Shown here: positions 32,558 through 43,005 of the stretch, piece after piece
Layout of the letters: every line of letters begins with the position of its first letter
Position numbering within the stretch: position 1 is the first letter of the stretch
Assembly: GCA_038373885.1 (NCBI GenBank)
Contig: JAWZYV010019464.1
Coordinates: 682,001-746,000 of the forward strand
From: Cheiracanthium punctorium
Lineage: Eukaryota; Arthropoda; Arachnida; Araneae; Cheiracanthiidae
Length of the DNA: 64,000 nt
Direction: 5' to 3'
Program-made: the position numbers and the translations under genes
The notes under the pieces: generated by a model
The model's input: only the letters and a program-made list of their open reading frames with translations
What the model was told of the DNA's origin: nothing
The model's database searches: none

Positions 32558-33966
32558 CACTGCTGGCCACCCAAATTGCAACACCAAGAAAAACAAGAGA
32601 TATCACAACAAAATTTATTGTGTAGATAACATGTTGACCAAGTAACAAATGATTAAATTTACAGCATTCTATGAAGCGTGGTTCCTGCCAAAATCAGTAC
32701 CCAGAGTAGCCGCCGTTGTTGGAGATCACAGCTGCCACACGCCTCGGCATTGATTCAAAGAGACTTTGAATGTGTTCTTGGGGTACAGCAGACCAAGCAG
32801 CTTCCACACGTTGCCAAAGTTGATCTGGTGTGACAGCTGGGGATGAACTCTGGGTCAGTCGTTGAGCAACCATGGACCACATGTTTTCTATCGGCGAAAG
32901 ATCCGGAGAGCGCGCCGGCCAGGGAAGCAATTCAATCTGGTGATTGACGAAGAACCCTTGGACAATGCGTGCCACGTGTGGCCGTGCATTATCCTGCTGA
33001 AATATGGCTGTTGGCAAGCCCTGAAGGTAAGAAAGGACAACTGGCTCCAACACCTCGGAGATGTAGCGCTGGCTGGTTAAAGTACCGGCAATGCGTACTA
33101 GAGGAGTGCGAGAGAGATATCCGATACCGCCCCATACCATAATACCCGGTGCAGGACCAGTGTGACGGTGCATAATGCAGCTGTTCAGCATCCTCTCTCC
33201 ACGGTGTCTCCAGACTCGAATCCGACCGTCGTGGTGTTGCATACAGAAGCGTGACTCGTCAGTAAAGAGAATTTCATTCCATTCTGTCGTCCACATCCTT
33301 CTTTCATCGCACCATTGGCGGCGGAGACGTCTGTGGTTCCGCGTCAGAGGTAGACAAAGCAACGGACGTCTTGCGGACAGACCATTCTGCTGTAAACGAC
33401 GTCGAATGGTACGCGCAGACACTGGATGATGCGTTACAGACTGAATCTGCTGTGATATGGTTCGTGATGTGACTGAGCGGTCCGTCACTGCCATGCGTAC
33501 AATCTGCCTGTCATCACGTGACGTGGTGCACTGAGGTCGATGCGGTCGATCACGTCTGTCCGTCGTACCCTCCTGCACCCAACGATCACATATCCGCATC
33601 ACAGTTGTTTGGTTTCGTCCAATACGACGACCGATTTCCCTGAAAGATAACCCACAATCTCGGTATGCCACTATCCTTCCTCTGTCAAACTCGGATACTT
33701 GATCAAAAGATGATCGTTGTTTCCTACGAGGCATAATTTATCGTTTTTTTGAAAAAAAAGCAAGAAAAACACAATTGCTGTACTTGAAACCGTCGAAATC
33801 TCCAAGCCTTAAATAGCGCTTTGAGGTGGCGCCACAGGCGCGCTTGATGTGCGTCTGCGCTGAAATTCTAATCATTTGCATATCTCACCTCAGCTAATGC
33901 ATGTTGTAAATTTCATATTATTTGCATGCTTCCTTCAGGGTGTTGCATTTACGATGGCCAGCAGTG
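32558..33966 (-). mobile_element. complete Tc1-family transposon B (1409 bp)
   Basis: TA (32556-32557) CACTGCTGGCCACCCAAATT ... TGTTGCATTTACGATGGCCAGCAGTG TA (33967-33968), the right end given in two parts of one terminus. Inverted ends agree for CACTGCTGGCCA and again at TGCAACACC. The duplicate 1 locus has the clean empty site, so insertion happened after the duplication, or copy 1 descends from an uninserted allele. It contains one intact transposase gene. Confidence 0.92.
32694..33734 (-). CDS. Tc1-family transposase, apparently intact (346 aa)
   Basis: Catalyses cut-and-paste excision and TA-targeted insertion of its own element, acting in the nucleus on the terminal inverted repeats. 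Residues about 10-55 form the first helix-turn-helix (FREIGRRIGRNQTTVMRICD) and 70-120 the second. The catalytic triad is Asp159 (FTDESRF), Asp248 (QQDNARPH) and Glu283 (SPDLSPIENMW), a DD34E spacing. VWGG at 200-203 is the usual glycine-rich turn. Length fits the family (about 340). The start MPRRKQRSS gives a basic N-terminus, lies about 230 bp inside the element end, and has no better upstream Met. No frameshift or stop is visible, so this copy could be active or only recently silenced. Expression cannot be judged. Confidence 0.92.
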   Translation of the reverse strand: MPRRKQRSSFDQVSEFDRGRIVAYRDCGLSFREIGRRIGRNQTTVMRICDRWVQEGTTDRRDRPHRPQCTTSRDDRQIVRMAVTDRSVTSRTISQQIQSVTHHPVSARTIRRRLQQNGLSARRPLLCLPLTRNHRRLRRQWCDERRMWTTEWNEILFTDESRFCMQHHDGRIRVWRHRGERMLNSCIMHRHTGPAPGIMVWGGIGYLSRTPLVRIAGTLTSQRYISEVLEPVVLSYLQGLPTAIFQQDNARPHVARIVQGFFVNHQIELLPWPARSPDLSPIENMWSMVAQRLTQSSSPAVTPDQLWQRVEAAWSAVPQEHIQSLFESMPRRVAAVISNNGGYSGY

Positions 33967-34454
33967 TAAAAAAAAATCTGGTCACCTTTTAATCCTGTTC
34001 CCGAATTAAAAAAAAAAATTATTATTTGCATTTTTAAATGATTGCATAAAGTATGCAAGAACTTTTGGCGCACCAATATGCTTAACTAACTAATGCACGG
34101 GGACACGATATGCCTACATGTTCACATTCACTTTTGAAAGTTGTGTTCCGAATTAAACTGCCAAGGTTCAAATGCTCGGATCAATCATCAGATGGATGTT
34201 TACTAAAGCTATACAATTATTCAGTTGCGTAACGTCCTGATTCAGGCCGCCACCAGGGTGCGTTGATTACGGCAGTTTCTTTATTATTGTGATTATTTTT
34301 TTTCGCAGGTTTAGATCTAAAAAGAATGCACGCATTTCATCGCTCGTGGTTCCAAATAATATGGATACGCACATGCGCACTACGAACGTTTTCTCAGTTA
34401 ATCACAACGAAATATGCTTATATCGGCAAAACGGGTGACGTTTTCTGAGTTACT

Positions 34455-34920
34455 ATTTCGTAAATAGATTTTATGCTCTATAATAGTCAGTTCTCTTACT
34501 GTACAGTTACTGTTGTCCAAAGCTCTTAACTGTACTAGTTTCTTTACGTAAATAGATTGTATGCTCAGTAATAGCAACGCCCCTTAGAGAGGAAAGCCGC
34601 GGCGCTTACTTGTGACGTCACACCGAGTAGGTAAAGCAAAGCGTTTCCATTGGGCTTCTCCTTTCTCCCGGGAGAGAGGAGAATCCCAATGGAAACGCTT
34701 TGCTTTACCTACTCGGTGTGACGTCACAAGTAAGCGCCGCGGCTTTCCTCTCTAGGGGGCGTTGGTAATAGTCAGTTCTCTCTCTTACTGCGCAGTTGCT
34801 GTTGTCCACAGCTCTTAACTACTCCTTTCTTTACGTAAATAGATTGTATGCTCAGTAATAGTCAGTGCTCTTACTGCTCAGTTGCTGTTTTCCATAGTTC
34901 TTAACTGCACTACATTCTGC
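34455..34920 (+). repeat. short tandem array interrupted by palindrome, duplicate 2
   Basis: Equivalent of 27345-27735, with the same three units (AAATAGATT, TCTTACTG, CAGTTGCTGTT). Confidence 0.7.
34575..34764. mobile_element. 190-bp near-perfect palindromic element
   Basis: Two arms of about 95 bp meet at TCTCCCGGGAGA. They run from CAACGCCCC through GCCGCGGCGCTTACTTGTGA, CGTCACACCGAGTAGG and AAGCGTTTCCATTGGG to the centre and back. It is flanked by GTAATAG on both sides. The strand symmetry makes it a strong hairpin or cruciform former. Only a few mismatches are visible (for example CCCCTTAG against CTAGGGGG). Confidence 0.8.
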
Positions 34921-35550
34921 TGACAAAATCTTCAACTTTCATAGTAAAAATTATACTTTCTCTTACATGGAGAAAAGGCCACGTGGAGAAAATAAATTAA
35001 GGAAATCGTTTTCATTTGAATTTTAATATAAAGTGATTGATCATAAACTTAATGATACCATATGTGTAACAGCATTTTATGAGGATTGGTTGATTGTAGG
35101 AAAAGTATCATAAAACGAAGCATTTTTTTTCCTTTGAAAGGATGCAAAAGCACATTATTGAAAGTATTTTAATAAAATTTTAGTTATATTTGTCTTACAT
35201 AGATTGAAAATATAGCCTTACTTTTAAATTTTGCCAAAAATACTTTTCACACACTCGCAGTTTTATACTTAACATTATAAAATTAGGTGTACCTAAGAAA
35301 TTTTTTTAAAAATTCATTCTCAGAAAATGCGTGCTTTAAATTTTTTTTTGTTTGAACTTAAAGTTCTTTTTGAGCAAATCTTATTAAGAGTAATTAATAA
35401 TTAATAATTACTGAAAGGAAACCAAAAAAATTTCACTGGTAAGTTTTTACCACACGTGCTCCTACACAAGAAAGATCTATTCAATTTCTTGAGTTGAATT
35501 TGGTAAATAATTGATTAGTTTAATTTATAAATACGTATTATTGAGCAATT

Positions 35551-36016
35551 TCCGTCAATTCAATTTCATTTTTAAAATGAACAATTCAGGAAAACGATTA
35601 GTTGTCTTTTGAATGATGTCTAGAATTTTCCTTGGTGATTTTATGCTTTAGCGGTCGACTATCTTCGACTCATTAAAATTTAAACAGGACTTTATAGACA
35701 TAAAATAGAGGATTATGAGAATAACTTTTAACTTGAAAATAACGTATTGCAAAAAAATATATTCTTATAGCTTTAGCTCGATTCTAAACTTTAAAAAGAA
35801 AATAATATTCCACAGGAATACCTTTCTCCAGACATTGGATTATTTTTAGACTTAAAATAAGTATTATTTGCGGAGAGGGTTTTATAAGTTACCTCTTGGA
35901 TTTTCAACGAGGATTAGGTTTAAAAGAAATCTCGTGGACCAACCTCCATAAAGTAAAAAGTAAAAAAAAAGAAGTCTTTGAATGCAGTAAGTCTAACTTT
36001 CTTCGTTCTTATAGTA
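35551..36016. other. unassigned spacer
   Basis: AT-rich, no recognisable repeat or frame. It marks the far boundary of the tandem duplication. Confidence 0.4.
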
Positions 36017-36138
36017 CTAGGTATAGCGGAAAGTAATATCTCTTTTTACATGAAATTCAAACAAATAAATTTTCAACAAGTATTGATTTACAAACAAGTA
36101 GTGCCTAAGCATAGGACTTATTTGTTGAATTTCAAAGA

Positions 36139-36520
36139 GTGAATTTTACAAAGGGACGATCAGAAAAAAAAAAAAAACAAGGTTACAAGCAGCAGTATTT
36201 GAAAACTGCATATTGTGGAGAAATGTCGGGCATGTTGAATGAAGGTGTCATCCTCCTGCATGACAATGCCAGGCCCCATACTGCTCAAGCAACGCAGGAA
36301 TTGTTGCGACGTTCAGGTTGAGATCTGGAGTCACCCTCCATACAGTCCAGATTTGGCACCCAGTGACTGTTTCCTGTTTTCGAGGCTGAAGGAGCACTTA
36401 TCCGGCACACGGTTCTCTTCAGGCAGTGCTGTGAAAACATCCGCCGTGACTTGGCTCGATGGACATGGGACCTGCTTTCTACCTAGATGGGTTAAACAAG
36501 TTAGTTCTGCGTTCTGATAA
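36139..36520 (+). pseudogene. mariner transposase C-terminal remnant
   Basis: After an internal deletion the frame resumes at VILLHDNARPHTAQATQELL, which contains the second catalytic Asp of mariner transposases. One frameshift near 36320 leads into HPPYSPDLAPSDCFLFSRL with the third Asp (DD34D type), then RLKEHLSGTRF. The extreme C-terminus is split: RLGDYVEK continues at 36798 beyond the MITE at 36532-36795. The N-terminal DNA-binding half and the first Asp are missing. Confidence 0.85.
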
Positions 36521-36531
36521 ATACCTAAATA

Positions 36532-36795
36532 CACGCTTAAACCGTACGAGCGAAATTCGATCAGTCGGAGCGATTTTTGGCCCAGTTATCAAAAGTCCAC
36601 TTCTCCTTTAGGAGCGTTTTCGATCACAAGAGCGGAGCAAACTATAACAATAAGCGAGGAGGGGAATTCTCAGAGAAAAGACGAAGGGAGCAGGGGAATT
36701 CTCAGACAAAAGACTATTTACAGAGCACTTTTGCGGAAATACCTGTAGGTTTCCATGGAAACGGAAACCATTTTCGCTCTTTGGGTTTAAGCGTG
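36532..36795 (+). mobile_element. CACGCTTAAA-family MITE, copy 2, inside transposase pseudogene
   Basis: TA CACGCTTAAACCGTACGAG ... GGGTTTAAGCGTG TA (TA at 36530-36531 and 36796-36797). Removing the element and one TA restores the C-terminal reading order of the mariner remnant, so boundaries and TA target are firmly set. Core landmarks are TTTTCGATCACAAGAGCGGAG, GAGGGGAATTCTCAG, GCGGAAATACC and GTTTCCATGGAAACGG. Confidence 0.85.
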
Positions 36796-37071
36796 TAGAC
36801 TTGGTGATTATGTCGAAAAGTGATAGGCACGTATGCCTCTTAATTCCCTCTGTCTATTGCTAATAAATATTTCTTTATTCGACTTGTAACCCTTTCTTTT
36901 TTCACTCCTCGTATACATATATATTTCTTTCAAAATAAATGACCACCCTCCCCCTTTTTACAGTCTCTCCTTATTGGAGGATTCCATTCGAAATGTTTTA
37001 AAATGGATTTTTAGGTTTTCGCGAGAGCTGTATTTTTTCAGCAAGAATTTTATTCACGTCTTTTCTCTCCT

Positions 37072-38131
37072 TTAACCCTTTGAGGCGCAACCCTTTCCCA
37101 ATTCTGAAAAATCTGGAGTGACTCCACTCGACTTTCCGAACACTTGCGATTAAGATCATTACCAAGCATTTAAATCAATTTTAATCGATGAATACTTCAA
37201 ACATATATACCAAATTGAAGCTCAATCGAATCCGCTGTTTAAACGCTTGCGCACTTTCAAGAATTTCTCTCCTTAGGCTATAATGTAAAAGGAATCTTTG
37301 TCGTAGCCCTGTAGAAAAACTATAAGTCCTATACAAATCAAAATCAATACCGGTCTTGCAACGGTGGTTTATAACATATATACCCAATTTGAGCTCAATC
37401 GAATCTACCGCTTAAATGCTAGCGTACTTTCGAGAATTTCTCCCCCCCCCCCATAGGCAATAATGTAAAAGAAATCTTTGTCGTAGCCCTGTAGAAAAAC
37501 TATAAGTCCTATACACACCAAAATCAATACCGGTCTTGCGACGGTGATATCCAATTTCAGCTGAATCGAATGCTCCGTTCAGGAGCTATCGTGTTCACTC
37601 ACATACACACAAACACACACACAACACACATACATACATACATCTCGTAAAAATAGCATAAATGGATTCAGAAGCCCTCAAAACGTGTAAAAACACCAAG
37701 ATCTTGGTGTCGAATTTTTTCATGATGACAATACTTTCCTTACATGGTACATGTTCGGAAAGTAAAAAGGGCAGCCGTTGTCATCGCTCGGCTTAACTAC
37801 CAGCAAGATGGCGGACGATCGAAACGTTCATCGCGTGCCACAGATCTAGAGACCCTTTTTTGTCGACAGCTGGCTGACATTTTTTCACCATTGGGGAATC
37901 TATCCAGATGTTCTCGCATTCTTCCATTTTTCAGCAGATGTCAGTGCTTTTAAAAATAATCGTGACAATTGTTTTACGGGAAATAGCGTGCTAAAAAGTA
38001 AGGGATTCTCGTGGAGCTCTGTCACCCGCAACTATTTTTATAGAAATCAGATCTATCTACGTGATTGGTAACAGCCTAAACGTCAGAGTTTGGTGTTCCC
38101 AGAGCGGGAACACTGCGCGTTAAAGGGTTAA
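37072..38131 (+). mobile_element. family P MITE, copy 6, split by a DINE-like element
   Basis: TTAACCCTTTGAGGCGCAACC at the left, GCGCGTTAAAGGGTTAA at the right, and TTAA on both sides. The DINE-like insertion at 37112-37763 lies in the A-run after CTGAAAAA. The second core arm is shortened (GACAGCTGGCTGAC joins ATTTTTTCACC). Confidence 0.75.
37112..37763 (-). mobile_element. DINE/Helentron-like element, copy 2
   Basis: Reverse complement layout of 52893-53737: terminal hairpin TGGAGTGACTCCA, subterminal ACTTTCCGAACA, two tandem units with AGTCCTATAC and ACCGGTCTTGC, an ACACACAAACACACAC tract, and an ATGTTCGGAAAGT end. It sits in an A/T run without obvious longer target duplication. Confidence 0.65.
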
Positions 38132-38331
38132 CACCAAGCAGGATATGTCAAAAGAACGTTTAAGTCCCCTATCTCACCACAAGTTACGAGTTTTGGAACT
38201 GGCTCTCCAATCTAGCAAATGCGCTAGAAAATTCGCATATATTCCAAATTTTGTATTATAAGTTTCAACTTTTTGCTAGGCAAAACATTGACATACGAAA
38301 GAAATGACATTATTTTTCGATACACCTAATA

Positions 38332-38865
38332 AAATTCACGATACAACTGTAGTAACGTTTTCACTGAAATAAGCCGGTGGAAAAATAAATGCAAACCTTA
38401 TTTGTAGACGGAGGACCATTGGTATGTATCAGTTACTTTAATTCTACAGAGACTAAAAGGCTTTCTGTGTTTGTCAGATTAAGTGGTCTGAAAAACAGGC
38501 TTGATACAGCTATCCATAAACCTGAAGTGGCAGCGAAAAATACACAGAGATCTAATTGAAAATCTTTGTTCCGATGAAAAAGTATCTTTTAAAGTGAAAA
38601 GTTTAAACTGCGAACATTGTAGAACTCAGTTATAGTGATTGTGATGAAGATCACATCCCTATTTTAATAATTCTTTAAATTTTATCGATCCAAAATCAAG
38701 AATTCTAAATCTTTTCTGTTTTCATTTTTCTGCCATTTCGGCTTTTAAATCTGTAGTGCCAGGTTACCGAGCCATGCTCAGAATCTAATGGCTCCTTAAG
38801 TGTAAAATAATGAATACGTAAATGCCTTGGCACGTATCAATAATCTTCATGGTTGCCAAAGATTT
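38332..38865. other. unassigned spacer
   Basis: Possible downstream continuation on the minus strand of the coding-like remnant that follows, but stops are frequent. Nothing firm. Confidence 0.35.
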
Positions 38866-39745
38866 TCATCGCTGTCGGATCACCCATACATTATGAGGTA
38901 AGCTTTGGTCGGCATTCAATGTTACAATGGCATATACTTTGTTTTGAAGAGGGATGCTAAATATTCGATGGTCGATGCCATTGGAGTTGAGCAAAAAGTA
39001 GTTTAACGTAAGGTGCCTCCTTTCCTTCTGTAGCAGATCAGCGAGGGTATCAGCAAAGATCTTGGGCGATGCATTCACTAACAGCGTCTTCATTACTTCA
39101 GAAATATATCTCTCCATATTGAGGACGTTCAAATTCAGCATCAAGAATTTGAGTTGGTTGAACTGTCAGATGAATGGGTTTATAAAAAAAAAATTCATCA
39201 AGTCTGTTATACACTGTTCGCAACGTAGCAGTACACACCAATATCGTTAATAGTTTCACTCGTCATATACTGTGAACAAAACCATTGTAAAGTATGCTTT
39301 CAAATTTCGAATTCTTTGAAATGTGGGTGACATCGAAGAAACAACCACACCAATTCATTTGGAAATTCGGAATGTCCTACATCAATCTTAATGCCCAATC
39401 ACATCAATCTTAATCCCCAAAATGGTTTCGGTTAATTTTTGTTTTTACTCTTAAGAAAAATGCAAAGCTCCAGGGTGAATGCAATCCATCTTAAAAAGTT
39501 TTAAACTATGATAATAAGTACCCACATTTGTGGCAGCTTTATAGATACTTAGACTGTTTACCCGAAGTATTTGTCGACGTCTAGCTGTTCCATGTCGTTC
39601 TCCTTCCAAATACTAATCATCTGTTTCATCTGCTTGTGTTTGAACTGCACGTTCACACATTTGGGCTAAGTGCTGCTGTCGGTGAACATATGTTTCCACA
39701 GCTCGTTTTTCAGCTACACTTTCATGCATTTACGTCTTTATAATA
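38866..39745 (-). pseudogene. unrecognised coding-like remnant
   Basis: On the minus strand a 92-codon frame at 38866-39144 has protein-like composition (ERYISEVMKTLLVNASPKIF, LTLNYFLLNSNGIDHRIF). Upstream, around 39580-39740, a second fragment in the same direction reads KRAVETYVHRQQHLAQMCER before a stop. Together they suggest a decayed gene or transposon protein read right to left. I do not recognise the family and assign no function. Chance frames remain possible. Confidence 0.3.
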
Positions 39746-42040
39746 TATTTATTATGATAATTCTTTACGATTGAAATTGTAAATTTCTCTATAGTGCTTC
39801 AATTCAAACATAAAATACTTATTTTTTTCTAATTCAAAGAAAATACATCATGCATAAACAAATTCTACAAACATAAATTCAATCTTATAGATACATAAAT
39901 ATAGATGCCATAAAAGTATAATCTTGCACAAATATGCTTTAAACATAATTTTATTTTATAAACTCACGCTTAAGAAAATAAAAAGTGTAACGCAATTTAA
40001 ATTATTAATACAAAAGGACACTTCGAAATCATGAAATCAAAAACAGAATAGATCAAAATTATTCTTTTATAACAACCCTAACAACTACTTAAACGTTGAC
40101 AATAATAGAACAAATGGATGGACTGAAGAAAATGGACTTCTAACCTCGAATAAATCAAAAATGCATCGCTCCTATATAGTTACGCTGATCCCTGACTCTG
40201 TCACAATTCCAGTTCAACCACTCAAAATAAAACTTTTACCATCCAAACAGATTAAAAATGTATTGTCTAATAACTTAAAATTTACACGGTTCGTTGGTGC
40301 GATCAGCCTGAAAATTATCATAATTATGTAAAAAAAAAGAAAAAAGAAGAAAAGAAAACAAAATAAAGAAAAAATCTGATAATCCACCCGTTCCCTGATT
40401 TTTAAGCGGTTTTTTTTTGTATTTTTAGCTCTATTTCATTTAAGAGAATAAAAAAAGCTAATCATTTGAGTGTCAGAATGATCTATTGCAAGTGACATTG
40501 ACGTTACATTGAAGTCACGGTTATCAGGCTTTGGAGGAAAAATTACGATTCGAATTTGCTTAAGATAGCTTTTCTAAATTACTACTCAGTTTAACTTTTT
40601 TTCAAAAATAAAATGGTTTTCTATGCATTAAGCATGGATATAGGACAGGATGTTGATACCAAACGAAATGTTTCGAATACGAAATGCTTCTGCAGATTAT
40701 ACAATTCGAATTTCGATGTATAATAAAAATTGAATATGAAGTTATTTGATTTTAAGTGGTTAAATATTAAATATTCTGAGTGTAGACATTCTATCGCCCG
40801 CTGTAATTGTGTCCAGAAAGGGCTTTATCCTTTAGTTTAATGACAGTACACAACACAAAACAACACAGTCTAATACACGTCAAAATAAGAATTGAAAATT
40901 TATTAGAAAAAATCTTAGTAACCAGATTTCAGCCTCACAATTTACTGCTTCCACATATGGACAACTCCCAGCCTGCGGCCAGATGGGGCCCGCCATGGCT
41001 TTTGGACCAGCCCTCAGAACAAGTCAAAACCCTGTATAAAACCTATATAAAACATTCAAACTTCCATATAAATCCGAATTATACGGCCCGCGATTTCGCT
41101 AACATCCTGAAGTCAGGCCCAGGAGGCCACTATCGTAAAGTTCTGCCCGCAACTTTTAAAAGGTTGTCCATACGATGATAAAATAAATGAGTTGAAATCA
41201 TCAACTGCAGTGAATGAAAACTAAACTGATGGGTGATCATCTGCAAAATTAATTTGAATATCGGCTCCGAGCCCAATTTAGGAATCGATCGTATCATTTT
41301 TTCATCGGAGTTTCGAACATCGTTTCATTATAAACGGTTGACCCATTAAAAAAAAAAAAAAAATCGTCAGGGTAACTACATTTAAATATTTATCGTCAAC
41401 TTGGCGGAATAAGGCAGTTAAAATAGAATTCAACCTAGTGCCGTTATTTAAAAAAAAAAAAAATGGAATTTTCATGTTACGTCACAGGATCTTTTTTCTT
41501 TGTGAATGACTGAAAAACGTGTCATTTTCATTTAAATTATTCGGCTAAGCTGAAACTTTTATGCACTTTTGAAATTCGCATCATATGGATCAATAAAATA
41601 CACGAAAAATATTTATTTTTTTAGTATATACGCGAAAATACATTGAGCTTGACGTTAGTTACAAAAGGATAATTGTAATAAATTCAGGCAATTTTTCACA
41701 GAAGATTTACGAATAGTTTTGTATTAATAACTATGAATTAAGAATAATTAAAATATTTACGTATATAACATCAAGGTGCTTGCGGGGATGGCAACGAAGA
41801 CTCTTTTCTCTTTTTCTTTCGCTGGTTGCCAGGACGATATTTTGAAATAAAAATAACTTTTTAATTCTAAACATATTTATGTAGCTGAATGGTGTAATAT
41901 ATCTAGTTACTAAAATATTTATTTGTCTGTGTACTGAATATCAAGTTCCATTTATTTTGTTTCTTTGCGAAATTAATTTTTACTATTGTATATCGATGGC
42001 GTGTATTTTTTAATCTGCCCCAAACTTATTTGAGCGTCCC
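39746..42040. other. AT-rich tract with one unexplained 123-codon frame
   Basis: The frame 40807-41178 (plus) includes NSQPAARWGPPWLLDQPSEQ and is the only long frame. It has no motif I recognise and no flanking signals, so it is not called a gene. The remainder is AT-rich spacer with A runs near 41350 and 41450. Confidence 0.35.
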
Positions 42041-42290
42041 TTTTAGGAAGATTGCATCCAGTGTGTTTTTCAAACGCTCAATAGATGGCGCTACCGTCCA
42101 AAAATTTTAAATTTTAAATTTTGAGCATTTTAGAGTTTTTTCAATCAATTGACCTAGATCAATCGTTTCAGGGGCCCAAAAAACCCCCAGGTACGAAATT
42201 TAAAAAGAATCCTTAGAGCAGTTTTCGAGATCGTTCGGACATACCACACACATCCACACACATTCCTCGTTTAATATAAGAGCAGATATT
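42041..42290 (+). repeat. AGATGGCGCTAC block leading to CATACCACACACATCC tract
   Basis: CAATAGATGGCGCTACC is followed by GGCCCAAAAAACCCCCAGG, GAGATCGTTCGGACATA and a short CA-rich stretch. This order (conserved block, 'TTCGGACAT', CA-rich run) is common at the ends of dispersed arthropod repeats. Class unknown. Confidence 0.3.
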
Positions 42291-42462
42291 CGATTTTCCC
42301 GTATGCATTATTCTTAATTGTTTATTTTTCCAAATCAGACGTGGTGGCGTCGTTTTGAGCTAAAAATAGATTACATTACGGCATTTATTTAATGGCCAAT
42401 TCTTCTTCTTCTTTTTTTTTTTTTTGTAAAAAACTATTTTCAAAAAATGAAATGAAATGTGG

Positions 42463-42659
42463 GATTACGACCGATTATCCAGGCTAAGGATCTAGGCCAA
42501 TGTGGGGAATTTTTTAAGGGGTCCTAACCCGTATTTATTCGAAGTTTCAGAGAAAACCACCGAAAACTCGGTCGACGGACGTGACCTGGGCGTGAACCAG
42601 GCAATTTCCGCCTCTCAGTTCGAAGCGCAAATGCGCTTGGCCACTGGTGGGGCACAAAC
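42463..42659 (-). repeat. tRNA-derived SINE, family S2, copy 1
   Basis: The minus strand starts GTTTGTGCCCCACCAGTGGC, has CTGAGAGGCGGAAATTGCC and a B-box-like TGGTTCACGCCC, then the body shared with 46817-47035 (ACCCGTATT in complement, GAAAACCACCGAAAAC). Heads of this type derive from a tRNA with an A box and GGTTC B box. Confidence 0.5.
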
Positions 42660-43005
42660 TATTTTCGATATAATATTTAAACACGTTTTTAAAAGTGAAA
42701 TATTTTAATTCATTAAGTAGGTGACAATTATCTAAGGGATTTTCAATTTTATTTTTTAACCTGTAGGGGACGGTTTTATCGCCTATAGCACCCTCCATGA
42801 GTGCGCCTATTCATTCTTTTTTTATAAAAAGGGTCTAGCCAAACAATGCGCAAATTTTAAGATATCATGTTTATTTACTAATAATAGAGGGAATTTATTT
42901 TCTGGATTTTCATACTTGCATAATTCTCCTCAGTAATACGATTCCTTACAGACAATTTAGATTGTAGAAAACTGATGGATCTCAACTTAAATATGTTTTC
43001 TAGTA

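Larger units (their letters stand above)
32210..34010. mobile_element. AGATGGCG inverted-repeat element in duplicate 2, split by Tc1 B
   Basis: The left part 32210-32557 and right part 33967-34010 rejoin to give the uninterrupted element of 26505-26890. The Tc1 insertion separates them exactly at a TA. Confidence 0.65.
28372..35550 (+). repeat. direct tandem duplication, copy 2 (about 7.2 kb, with insertion)
   Basis: Colinear with 22562-28366. The extra length is accounted for mainly by the 1.41-kb Tc1 B insertion and about 70 bp of palindrome arm. After 35550 (TTGAGCAATT) the sequence becomes unique. Confidence 0.9.
36017..38329 (+). mobile_element. mariner-family relic with three nested insertions
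   Basis: TA CTAGGTATAGCGGAAAGTAA ... ATTATTTTTCGATACACCTAA TA. Interior blocks (AAATTTTCAACAAGTATTGA, GACCACCCTCCCCC, AACATTGACATACGAAA) tie it to the 499-bp elements at 8513 and 18063 and to 56072-56690. It holds part of the transposase (36139-36520), a CACGCTTAAA MITE, and a family P MITE which itself holds a DINE-like element. Confidence 0.75.

Noticed and set aside
40807..41178. 123-codon plus-strand frame
   Set aside because: No family motif, no regulatory or splice context, and an AT-rich N-terminal part that looks like chance. Mentioned only within the spacer entry.
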